This document shows, in pieces, positions 45,125 to 55,589 of a stretch of 64,000 nt of DNA (the first letter of the stretch is position 1; each line of letters opens with the position of its first letter). Below the pieces are notes generated by a model. It was not told the origin of the DNA. It worked only from the letters and a program-made list of their open reading frames with translations, and ran no database searches. The stretch comes from Atriophallophorus winterbourni (taxonomy: Eukaryota; Platyhelminthes; Trematoda; Plagiorchiida; Microphallidae). The translations under genes and the position numbers were made by a program. The stretch lies in the NCBI GenBank assembly GCA_013407085.1, contig JACCGJ010005102.1:1-64000 (forward strand). Reading direction: 5' to 3'.

Positions 45125-45615
45125 TAGACAAGCAAGTTGCGCTTGTATGCCACCGTTGGGTAAGGTTGGTATGACCAACCTGTTCAATCACATGAGCCCC
45201 CACTCATGTAGACTGGGTTTAAAATCCATGACCATGAATATAATAGCTCATTTGCATGCATCTCCATCACACACACCCCACCATTCTTCCACTGATTCAA
45301 ACGCATGGGGATCCTGATCCTACTGTTTCTACCTGATGAGTGCAAACAGCACGAAACCGGTCGTGGAGTGTGTGGGTGTGATGATGAAGTGTGTGTGCAA
45401 ATGAGCTTTTATATTTATGGTCATGGGTTTTAAACCCAGTCTACGTGAGTGGGGGCTCATGTGACTGAACAGGCTGGTCGTACCAACCTTACACAACAGT
45501 GGCATACAAGCGCAACTTGTTTACCATTCTTCAACTGTCTAAAGTGCATGCGCATCTTGATCCCACTGTCCCTACCTGTTGAGCGCAAACAACACGAAAC
45601 CGGTCGTGGGGTGTG
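45125..45615. repeat. Family C repeat, inverted arrangement
   Basis: The left half (45125-45290) runs in the same direction as the array at 42530: GTATGACCAACCTGTTCAAT, CATGCATCTCCATCACACAC. The right half (45290-45500) runs back as its reverse complement (GACTGAACAGGCTGGTCGTACC), giving a large palindrome. A further partial unit follows to 45615. It lies about 530 bp upstream of the receptor exon. Confidence 0.8.
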
Positions 45616-46146
45616 TTAAATATAGACAGCTTATTCTCCAACACGGAAAATTGAACAATTCCACTGACCACACACAAGATAAAAACAATAAAAAATTGTG
45701 CACAATAATATAATTTTCTTCAAATCAATCAACACTGTACAGTGACCCGTAAAACATAAAAAATTGAGCGATATTATCTTGTTTTTTAATACTTGAATTA
45801 ATTAACTTTCATACGACGGAGGAAAATGTAAATCTAGCCGTTTGTTCATATTTAAAAATTAACACCAGTTAGTTTATCTTGTGTTTGTTGGCTGTCATCA
45901 TTCTCCATGAAAACGTCTGCTCTGAATGGTGTTCACACTCTTCATATTCAACTTATCAGCGAATTAAAAAAGTACGATCCCAGAATTCACATTAAGTCCG
46001 CAGCTTCCCTCAATTTTGATTCGTTATCGGCATCTGTTTTTGATTGGTCTAATGCAAGCTGCTCATTCATGTCTGGTTAGAAACTTTCCCAAAGTTTATT
46101 AACACATTCCGACATAATGACGCCTTTAACCCGATCAAAGTAAAAT
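45616..46146. other. Region immediately upstream of the receptor exon
   Basis: AT-rich, with no repeat recognised. It may hold the promoter and 5' UTR of the receptor gene if 46147 is the true start, or the end of an intron if it is not. Confidence 0.4.
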
Positions 46147-47518
46147 ATGTGGATATTTTCATTAATTCTAGGCGGTATTTTAAACGGGAAACTATTAATT
46201 CATTCAAGCAAGATTCATACTATCGCGGAAGTTCCTGGTGACATTATTTTAGGTGGACTGTTTCCTGTCCATACTTCCGGAAGCACAGCTTGCAACGCCA
46301 TTAATCCAGAGCGAGGAGTACAACGCGTGGAAGCCATGTTATTCACCATAGACGAAATAAACAACAACACCAACCTCTTGCCAGGCCTTCAGCTGGGAGC
46401 CATCATTCGAGATACATGTTCCGCTAGCAACTACGCGCTGGAACAAGCGCTTCAGTTCGTTCAGACAGGTTCGTTGCGGTCTGCTTGTGGAAATGTGGAT
46501 ATGCGTTCGCAAAAAGAGCGGCCGATTGCACGAGGTGTCGTTGGCAGTTCTTACAGCTCGGTGACGATTCTTGTGGCTAACCTTTTCACTTTATTCAAGT
46601 TGCCCCAGATATCATACGCGTCCACTAGTGCCATCCTCAGCGACAAGCGAACCTATCCTTTGTTTGCCAGGACTGTTCCATCTGATGTTGTCCAAGCAAG
46701 AGCCATGGCACGATTGGTATCTGAACACGGATGGACATATGTGTCGACGGTACGCAGTGCGGGTGATTACGGAGATTCTGGAATGGACGCGTTTTGGAAA
46801 GAGGCAGAAAAGTTGAATCTGTGTATCGCCGCCAGAGAAGTGATTCGCAGCAGTTCTAACAGTAGTGATTTGGATGCCATTGTGAAGGTTTTGCGCTTTG
46901 ACTTTGCCAAAGCCCGAGTGGTGGTTTTGTTCACTGGTATGGATCACACAAAAATGTTACTGGATGCGGTCAGACGAGCCGGGCATGTGGATCATTTTGT
47001 TTGGATCGCAAGTGATGGCTGGGGGCGAGAAAATCTTCCGGTTACAAATAATTCACGAGTGGCTAACGGAGCGTTGACCATTGAAATTCAAGCAAAACCG
47101 GTCGAAGCTTTCACGGAGCATTATTTAAACCTGGGTTACAACAATCCTCGCAATCCTTGGTTCAAAAACTACTGGGAAGAATTGTTCGGATGTACTTTTA
47201 GTAAAACAACCAGGTTTGTTCGCCGAGCCCCACTAAACTCCAAGAGTCGTGCGGCAGATCTTGTGAACAGCAAGTGTGATCAGAACCCCGGGCTTCGACT
47301 GAAAGATCGAATAGGATCTGATTTCAAACAGGAGGCGAAGATTCAGTTCATCTACGATGCGGTGTACGCGTTTGCTTGGGTTTTGGACAAATTACAAAAG
47401 CAACTATGTCCCGGCAACCCGTACCATCCGCAATGGGATAAAGAGCGATGTGTCGAATTGTTGATGAGTTACCCGGGGACGGATTTCTACAACATGCTGA
47501 TCAACATCTCGTTTGTTG
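46147..47518 (+). CDS. Metabotropic glutamate receptor-like, ligand-binding domain exon
   Basis: The exon encodes 457 codons plus one base, ending ISFVG at a GTAAGT donor in phase 1. It is the Venus-flytrap domain of a class C GPCR: ILGGLFPVHTSG (35-45), RGVQRVEAM (56-64), CSASNYALEQAL, GSSYSSVTI, LPQISYASTSAILSDK (152-167), VPSDVVQARAM, GWTYVS, DYGDSGMDAF, WIASDGWG (286-293), RNPWF, and AKIQFIYDAVYA. Residues at glutamate-contact positions are kept (R60, a Ser near 137, T160, D180, Y208, D290, K398). Arg56 and the YASTSA wording point to group II/III (Gi-coupled) rather than group I. The N-terminus is moderately hydrophobic and could be a signal peptide. A TTCTAG at about 46166-46171 could instead be an acceptor. 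The Cys-rich and 7TM exons are not recognised downstream. Confidence 0.9.
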
Positions 47519-48429
47519 GTAAGTGTCAATAACTGGTTTTGTTCGGTGTTGCATTTGTTTTTGAAAGGATGACACAAGCTAGTACATTCGTTACTCCAGC
47601 TGTATGTGACGTATACTGCCTACGTTTGAAAAGGCGTGTAAGAAGATATTTAGATTTTTAGTAGTTGCGTGAATTTGTACCATGTGCTAAGATGAACTGG
47701 GAGAGAGTGTCCTGCTGACGCTGTGATGGGGAGTTTATTGAGACGAGAAACCACTTTAATAATGAAAAACGTTGACAGCGTCCAGTATGTATGATAAATG
47801 TGTTTGGGCTTGAATGAGCGTGACTTATTCGCTCAAAGAATCGAGCTAACCCAATACGGTTGTGTGACACGTCCTAGACCACCGCAATTTTCTATGACAC
47901 CATCAAATTTGCATTGAATTAATAGGAATAGAAGAACATAGAATCAAGTTTCGACATGCAAGAGAGTTAAATCGGGGCAGAATGATAAGTAGACATAACT
48001 GTAGGTCATCTGAGGGGAAATATTAGCCTTCATCAGGTTCATTTTTAAAACTTTTCATGTGAACGTGTGGTCGCTAAATTGTCGCTCTGATGGGACTGGA
48101 GTTTCGTTTAATCAATCAACAAATCAATCAATCAGTCGAACATTGTCATTAAATCGCTGTCAGTACGCATTAGAACTAGGAACGTTTTCTAGTAGAAAAA
48201 GCAATAAGCTTAACATAATCAACATGATGACGAGGTATATAGATTTAAAATAATGTAAAATATTCCAAGATATAATAGGGACAATCACATATCACATTAG
48301 GATTGGAAGCGGAATTCTCAACGCATTCCGTGTGTGTGAGTTCCTCGGGCAAGATGTTCCAAGCGCAAACGGGTTTCACTTTGAGGACATAATATCTGGT
48401 ATTAGGAATATTCATAAATAACTGCTTAA
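47519..48429 (+). other. Receptor intron, no feature recognised
   Basis: It begins with the donor GTAAGT. No downstream receptor exon (Cys-rich or 7TM) is visible. Confidence 0.5.
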
Positions 48430-48945
48430 TCTGTTAGAACAGTTTATTGTTAACGTTTCGCTTCTGACACAGAACTTTGTCAGACAATGCGTGTCAGTAC
48501 GAACAGGGATCAGGCTTAAATTACATTCACCTGACCAATCCTAATTTGGCTAAGTACTACATAAGCCATGGTGGGCGCTGAGCTTGTAAAGATCGGCAGG
48601 TGAGATAAAGATCAATTCACGCACCACCACCCCTATATTCTGTATAATCTCTTCATTGTTTTGGTCAGGGCAGGTGTGAATGACATCTACTGACCGATTA
48701 GCTCGATTGAGTACTCGGTGAACACACTAGGTGTCATGCACGTTAACGTTTGTTCACTGAAGAGCCGGACACCAGATTGTAGGGATATCAGCCCCATCCA
48801 CCTTTTTGACCGCATTATCGCCACCCTTTGTTATCTCAACCGGCTCATCGTGATTTTGTTCATTGTATGGCCTTACTACCTCCACATTAGCGGGATCAAC
48901 GCTATGACAGGTGTCCAGCACATGTTCGCCTAAGGCTTTTTCAAG
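48430..48945 (-). mobile_element. PLE remnant: GIY-YIG tail and 3' region
   Basis: On the minus strand EHVLDTCHSVDPANVEVV (about 48935-48880) matches EHVVGTCHNVNLYNVEVM of the PLE remnant at 16734-16790. Downstream, at 48453-48483, is a hammerhead-like core. The C-terminal part of the coding region has stops. Confidence 0.7.
48453..48483 (-). ncRNA. Hammerhead-ribozyme-like core at a PLE 3' region
   Basis: Minus strand: CTGACAA, hairpin TTCTG-TGT-CAGAA, then GCGAAACGT. The G of CUGANGA has changed to A, which would be expected to abolish cleavage in a canonical hammerhead. The context is the same as at 52489 and 41679. Confidence 0.4.
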
Positions 48946-48949
48946 GATT

Positions 48950-49130
48950 CGAGGATTTATGGTTAAAAAAGTTAATACTTTACAACAACACCGGATTACG
49001 GTATGAATGAAAATGTGAAAAAATAGTATAGTATAAAGGAAATAGAAAATATCAATCGTAAGGCTCACGAATGATGTTCTTTTGCATACGTAAGTCCAAT
49101 TTTGCTTTAAATATCACCAGGCAAGTCTGA
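48950..49130 (-). mobile_element. CR1 3'-tail fragment
   Basis: GGATTTATGGTTAAAAAAGT, then AAGGCTCACGAATG and TTTTGCATACGTAAGTCCAA match the CR1 3' UTR at 29995-30160 and 12310-12480 in the same orientation. It abuts the PLE remnant. Confidence 0.78.
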
Positions 49131-50464
49131 AACAATTATTGATTGCGTGGCTGCTTACCTAATCGTTTTTTTGTGTTCACGTATTCTAGTACTGAGATCG
49201 CTGGATGTTTGCCCGAAATATACTGAAGGTGTCTTAGCCTTGAGATGTGTTACTTAGGATCGGAGCGTTCTACCACTTTTATATATTACACGTCTACCTG
49301 CGTTATTCTTGATTCTACTTATTTCATCTGACACGTCTTATGGTAAAGTATAGAAAATGTTACGTGCCATACTTCAGTAAATATGGTTTTCAAAATGTTT
49401 GAATCCGAATGATTTGTCATTATAATGCAATGCTTGGCAGCAATCGACTGAGACAACAACCGTAAATCCAAGTAATTCGGAAGTAAGCTAGATTAAGTAA
49501 AGAGTTTCCAACCTAGTTATGCGTGCTCTTTCAACCGGCTGATCAATATAAGCACTTAAATTACCGATGGCTAGGTGGGGTCATGGCTGAATGAATCATT
49601 CGTCTGTATTCTACGCAAATCCTATGATGTTTGTAGAGTGATTAAACAGTGATTAAACAGGGCAGAAATACCAGCATTGCAGCGAGTACAGTTTGGTGTG
49701 TATGAACTCTAGTTTGCACGCAAAAGAAACACAAGTATAAAACTGTCAGTTGACCTCGACCGCACTTGTACTTGGTTCTAGGGCTCATGTTAGGACACAT
49801 CTTCGTCTGTTCCTGAGCGAAATGCCTGCCGATTAACAGGTTACAACGAAAAAATCTTTGCTTTCGTAACCTTAATTTTACTAGGATTCAGTACTGAACA
49901 ATTGTCATAACCGAATTCATCTAAACCAGTTTTGTAAGAGGTGAACATAAGTCGAAGACAAGTTTCAGAAACCTCATTGACATCCGTTAACCACTTCGTC
50001 CGTGCTATTTTCGACGCAAGACGGATACTTCATGGATGAAAAGTGTCTCAATATCTAGATTTTGCTACTAATGTAACAGGTTTGCCATCAGGGAAATGTT
50101 CTAGACTGCATTCAATATTCTTCTCTCAGCAGTTACATTTCAGCACGCAGCGTTTCAATCCAATCTCGACTTATGGTATTTCGCAGTTTCTGTGTTAATA
50201 GCACCCGTTTGGCCAATAATCTGTAAAGTACTTTTTGTTTTATTACCCGATGTCAGGTTGGAGTACGATTCTGTGAGCACTTTATAATAATAAACGTCCG
50301 ATTGACGGCTGATCACGTTGGATTTTCCCGTTGGTTTGCTTAGCCTGAATAATTCATTTTAGCTGGAAACATTTGGGGACATCAAGTCGGAGTTCACATG
50401 ACAATATATCGTAGGCTAATCTCTCCTTATCAAAGTTTTCTTAGAGTATTCGAGAGCGGAGTTC
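49131..50464. other. No recognised feature
   Basis: A long non-coding stretch, presumably receptor intron. Nothing is recognised. Confidence 0.4.
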
Positions 50465-51020
50465 GCAAGTCAGTAAGTAAGTAAGTCGATAACTAACTAA
50501 GTAAGTAAGTGGGTAAAAAGTAAACAAATAACCAAGTGAGTAAGAAAAAATAGGTATGTAAATAAGTAAGTGAGTAAGTAAATAAATAAGTAAAAGAGAA
50601 AGTACATAAGTAAGTAAGCTAGTTAGTTAGTAATTGGGTATACAAGTAAGTAAGCCGGTAAGTAAATAAGTACTTAGGCACGTAATTAACGAAGTAGTTA
50701 GGTATTTAAGTGACTAAGTAAGTAGGTAAATAAGTAAGCAAGTAAGTGAGTAAGTAAGTGAGTAGTTAAGTTAGTAATCAAGTGAGCAAATAAGTATATA
50801 GGTAAGTATTTAGGTAAGCAAGTAAGTATATAAGTATCTACGTAAGTTGTCTAAGCACGTAAGTAATTAAGAAAAAGTGTAAATAATTAAGTGAGTACGT
50901 TAGCATGAAAGTAAGCAGGTATATAAATAAGTTAATGAGGAGGTAGACAAATAAACTTGTTAGTACTTAAGTAAATAAGTATTCAAGTATCCAAGTGAAC
51001 AAGTAAGCACGTATTTAAAC
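50465..51020. repeat. Degenerate AAGT tetranucleotide array, about 550 bp
   Basis: Dominated by AAGT/GTAAGT units (for example 50740-50760 AGTAAGTGAGTAAGTAAGTG), with many single-base changes and longer variants such as AAGTATATAAGT. It is an old, large microsatellite-derived tract. Every GTAAGT is also a consensus splice-donor word. Confidence 0.9.
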
Positions 51021-51911
51021 AAAAAATAAGTACAGAGAGTGTGTGAATGAAAGTTTTGCATATACGGATATCGTTTGTCGTATTATCATGCACAATGTGT
51101 TTGTGCATTGGAACATGGTCCCCGATGCGTCCTTATCCAGCAGCGTTTTTGACGTATGTATCGCCATTATTCCATTGCCTCGAGGCATGCAAATGTTGAA
51201 CATATTTTCCCCGCATGTTCAGTGACTCATTCGCGAGTTTATGTGAATGCATCGAAAACATTCCATATTAATCTCGGATAAAATTGTTCATATTTTGACA
51301 CCGCAGAACCCAATCTGTGTACGCCGTGGTTCCATTTTAGCGGTTGGACTTTCCGTTTGCAAAATAGGCGACACCAACATCTTAACATCTTACGAAATTA
51401 TCTTAACGGCCGAGTCTTTTCTTCTATCCAATCTTAGAGCATTGGTAGGAATTTGATTGTACTTGAATTCGTGTGAATTTTTCGTATTGGCATGTTTTAT
51501 CATCCCAGGCACAGTCGCACATTATTTTGAAATCAAATTGAGGACCAAACTGCTCAAATCCGAATAAAGTAAATTCAGACTCTCATGTAGCAATTCAGAA
51601 TGGACAGTACTTTGATTGTCTCCGCGGTTTTATTGTCGAGCAAGTTCAACGATTCGTGATAAGAAAATGTTAACCACCTCAGCTGAGTATACCGGCCACA
51701 CTTAGTGCGTCTGCGAAGTTCATCATGATAGGGTGCGTAGTCAAAGACTGGCAACCCCCATTTAACTACGCTATTCCATATGAGGTGGTGGGAGTAGGCC
51801 CTTTGTGAATATTGTTATTATATTTGAAACCGCGCGTGCTAGCATAGACATACGAGACAGTATAGTCGTCAAAAAGAAAGGTGGAAATATGAAACGATAG
51901 CAACCGTAAAT
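51021..51911. other. No recognised feature
   Basis: Non-coding, nothing recognised. Confidence 0.4.
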
Positions 51912-51938
51912 TTATATATATATATATATATATATATA
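51912..51938. repeat. (TA)n microsatellite
   Basis: A run of 13 TA units. Confidence 0.95.
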
Positions 51939-52329
51939 AGCTATTATTCGCGATTAGTCCATAGATAGGTACAGTTACAAAAGCCTACGAAAACTCTGAT
52001 GTTCGTTGCGTCAAGCATGTACTCGCGGATCGTATGCCGTCAACCGCGCTCCCGTGTAGATTCATCGTCTATACGTGGCAACAGAGTAGCTTAGTATGAA
52101 TGTACTGTCTCTTCATGATTTCGGGAGTCAATACGAAACCGTTGATGGCTTTGAGGCTGCTCGCGAATTATCCGGATGAGTTACCGCCAGATTTCTTGGT
52201 ATTACGCTGCGCTGCTTGCAAGAAATGTCGAAGAAGCGGTGGTTCACTCATGTCGCTTCATATTTTTTGAAAAATTGTTCAACCTTAACCTCATTATTTA
52301 TTCACTTTGACACATGTAAGCCACAATGC

Positions 52330-52640
52330 CAACCGACATTGACCGTGTTCACTTGTATCAGATTGATGCGAACACACACCCTATTACGAAAATCGACCAC
52401 AAATACTTGGCACACCTTAGACTCGAATATAGGCTGCTTAGTGGTAAGTTAAAAAGAGGTGGTCAGTGGAGTGTTACTCACACTTGGTCTGACGAAGCTT
52501 CTGTGCCAGAAGCGAAACGTTACGAAAAAACTACTCTACCCAACTGCACTCTGATTTCGTTCCATTATGAATGCACGATCAATCAAAAACGTAATCCAGT
52601 CCAATTCTGTCTCATTGGGTTCCGTACGGTAATCCTAATT
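52330..52640 (+). mobile_element. PLE 3'-terminal fragment
   Basis: It contains CACACTTGGTCTGACGAAGC, the GAAACGTTAC block, CAACTGCACTCTGATTTCG, then TTATGAATGCACGATCAATC. This is the same order as in the inverted copy at 4310-4440 and the terminal fragment at 44575. Confidence 0.65.
52489..52520 (+). ncRNA. Hammerhead-ribozyme-like core, best preserved copy
   Basis: CTGACGA, one A, then a perfect 7-bp stem GCTTCTG/CAGAAGC with a TGC loop, then GAAACGT. This is the cleanest example of the repeated motif. Core bases CUGANGA and GAAA are all present. Stems I and III and the NUH cleavage site are not assigned. Confidence 0.5.
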
Positions 52641-53230
52641 TCAAAAGTAAGAATAATATCATGATTTTACCGAATTTGGTTGAACTCACAAAGGGCTCAG
52701 ACGTCGCAATCTCGTTCTATGCGAAATATTACAAATGCTTATTGAGAACTTTGTCGCCCTAGATCAAAATTGATTAACGAGAGCTGCTTACTTTATGCAG
52801 TGCAGTCATCTACGAAATACTACATCGTTGGACGAAAGTTCATTATCCTCGGTAATATGACTAAAAAATATTGAAAATGTTATTCGTCAGACCAGCTATT
52901 AATGTCATCTAATGCAGCTGAGAGTGCATTGGGAAAAGCTGTTTCTAGGTACAGCACATCCAAAGAATATATTAACTGCGTAGTTAGGTCTAAAATTTGA
53001 GGATCCTTATGGAAGAGTAGATAATTATTTTGAAAAAAACAGACCATGAATGACTCCTCAAACAGTCACGAGCAAAGGAGTCCGTAGTCCGTTGAATCTA
53101 ACGTATTAACGTCTATCTCTAAAGTACCCACATATCCAGTTGATTTTAGCTTTCCTGTTTAGTAGTTCCACGAGTGATTAACGATCTACGGAGCTAAACG
53201 CATATGTGTACTCGACGAAACATACTTTGA
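52641..53230 (-). mobile_element. Degenerate CR1-like RT fragment
   Basis: Minus strand: an LPRIMNF block (about 52855) and sequence like the ATKLVMGLHN...RLRRLGLC region of the copy at 30267-30953 are recognisable across many stops. Confidence 0.6.
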
Positions 53231-53234
53231 CACC

Positions 53235-53490
53235 TAATGACCTGTTTCACGGTCGTTGTCAGTCATCAGGTATGCGTTTCCAAGACCCCACATGTAAGCT
53301 AAATTCTAATTTGCAAATGAGGATTTATCCTCGAATTCGCAAATAATTGGGTTTATTACAAATTCAGATCATCAATCAAATGTTAGGTTACGGATTCGCA
53401 TACCTGATGAGCGGCAACATCCGCGGAACGGTGGTGTGCTTCCGTTCTGCTTTTCGAACGTCATATACTACTTGATAATAAAAATATGGC
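53235..53490. repeat. Family F repeat, head-to-head halves
   Basis: Left: TGACCTGTTTCACGGTCG, TCATCAGGTATGCGTTTCC. Right: the reverse complement of the unit at 36528-36680, including CATACCTGATGAGCGGCAA and CTGCTTTTCGAACGTCATAT. No coding content. Confidence 0.75.
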
Positions 53491-53654
53491 TTCAAACAAA
53501 AAATCTAATGACTTATTCGATATTAAATTGTCGTGCTGTTGTAAAACTCTGTGAATTAGGATCACAACGTCGTCTATTTTAGAAAACTGCTTTAGATAAG
53601 ATGATTGTTTATTTTACTAATACGATCATGAACTATGCTCTCCAACAACATGGA

Positions 53655-54085
53655 ATGCACATATATTTGTTGGCCTCCTTCGGTCGAAGTCGACCATGGA
53701 TGTACATCACAATCAAACGATTTTTTCATGTTCCACAGCTTTTCGAATGACTAAACAGTCCGTTTCGGGAGGAACAATCTCTCCCGCAGCGCTGGCAATG
53801 ATAGTCAGAACTCGGTTGTAGGGCGTCAGTTTCACGGCGGCGGCGTGATCTGCGTTCAGCAGTTAAGAGCTGTATCTGCTTCTCTCCAGCTTGCAGACGA
53901 CGCTTTACACAATGCCTGAAATGTGAGCTTTCATATCTCTTTTTCAAACATCTTTGCACCGCAAGTCCGTTCTGCCCAATGGTCGACTTCCTGATTGTAA
54001 CTCACCATAGGGTAGATCTTTCAGAATACGACCATTTTCCATTCTGTAGCCGCAGCCAATCCACCACAGGCGGCGCTGTCGTAGT
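53655..54085 (-). mobile_element. RTE-like non-LTR element, 3' tail
   Basis: Minus strand: coding from the block CGACAGCGCCGCCTG (RRLRW region, about 54080) through SHFRHCVKRRLQAGEKQIQL to the finger CQRCGRDCSSRNGLFSHSK, then GATGTACATCCATGGTCGAC and a GACCGAAGGAGG end. Stops are present. Confidence 0.8.
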
Positions 54086-55029
54086 AGGTTGAATATGCTC
54101 TACATATATTTAGATGCACCATATACTGTGCTCTACGTCCGCCCAAATATGATTGCATCTCATATGATCGATCCATACGTTCATTATTAACAAGACGCCA
54201 ATTTTCAGCTATCTTCATCACGAATAAGTTTTTTAACATTGATGAAACCCGATTCTAAAGTATGAAATTTATCGTCACGAAAAACGAACAATCTTACCGC
54301 CGAATCTTGATTCAACCGTGCACGACCATGTCAAAATAAATTAACGATACCTTCAGCGTTTCACACTCGATTCCGGTCACTGCGTGACTGATTCTTTAGC
54401 CCGAGTAAGTGCAGCAAACAATCTATTTTCTCCGCCCAGTTTAATCAACTCACAGGCGACTGATGACAAAAAACGCTCATCGGTTACCGGGAAGAAATCC
54501 AGACCGATTCGGCTTGTTCTTAGGACACTCTTAGCCAGGGCATTTTCGCAATTAATCCCCTTGAGGTATTACGGTGGCTTAACTATTAGTTCTTTGTTGG
54601 TTATGTGGTTTCGTTTTCCGTAATCACATATGGTGAGCGGGTCTAAGGTAACACGATCAATCCATCTATCTATATAAACTTCTATCGATCATTTTGAACT
54701 TTTTTAAATTATTTTGTCTCAAAACATTCCAAAATGTTATTATGCAGTGCATCAAATTTTCTCACTTGCGGTGCACAGATTCGATTGAGTGAATGGTTTT
54801 CGGTTTATGGGCGAATCGATTCTCGAATCGATAAATTCAACATGGCGGTTTGATTTACACGCGGTTTGTGAGCGAAAAATAATTCTAGATAAAAGTGTCC
54901 CATGAATCTAAACAGCAATGCATTGAAAGTCAACTGTGACTATCTACTTGCTTAACTAAATAATGCGTGTATGGAAAAATATCCGTATGTGCAGGTTTTT
55001 ATATTACACAACTCGCAGCATTTTTGTTT
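54086..55029. other. No recognised feature
   Basis: Non-coding, nothing recognised. Confidence 0.4.
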
Positions 55030-55246
55030 AAAGTCAGATTTTATTAATAAGTAGTATATGACGTTTGAAAAGCAGGACGGAAGCGCTTGACCGGTAATCA
55101 GATATGTGTGCCCGTCCTGCATTTCCAGTGTCATATACTACTTATACTACTTAAAATTAACCATTCCACTGTTATTGAAATTTTGCAACTCATTTCAAAT
55201 AGTTTACGGTGCTGTTTTACACCGATTGTGGGACTTAGCTGGATGA
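55030..55246. repeat. Family F repeat, left part, interrupted by the RTE-like element
   Basis: It contains AGTAGTATATGACGTTTGAA and AAGCAGGACGGAAGCG with an inverted partner (CGTCCTGCATTTCC, GTCATATACTACTT). The unit continues to GATTGTGGGACTTAGC, where the RTE-like element has inserted, and resumes at 58874. Confidence 0.82.
55233..55246 (+). repeat. Target-site duplication, left copy (14 bp)
   Basis: ACTTAGCTGGATGA, identical to 58874-58887. Together they bracket the RTE-like element. Confidence 0.9.
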
Positions 55247-55589
55247 GAGGCTGGTGAGAGGCCAGACAAACACAGTCTCCTTGTTCCTCGTGGACATTGT
55301 ATGCCAGGAGAGGCGTACGAATCCGCAAGGATCACCGGCTCGACTGTTTTGGGATGATGTCGGGAGTCCCTGCTTGGTCTCTACCTCGCGAATGGCTTGT
55401 GAACTGTACCTACAGTATCCGGCCCCGATCGGTGCGATCGTTAATCTCGCTCCGCTGCCTTGCGGGTTAGGCTTTCGGGCCAAAGGCTTGAGGTGGGAGT
55501 CCTCAAGATCAACTCCTCTACTTCGGCTTGGGCAACCGGGTAGTATCACGCCCACAATGACAATTACAATCCTAGAAATTCTCAACTTT

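Noticed and set aside
55254..55589. Extra N-terminal coding part of the RTE-like endonuclease
   Set aside because: The frame is open but starts from a GTG and its product shows no conserved motif. The ATG at 55590 leads into the endonuclease directly.
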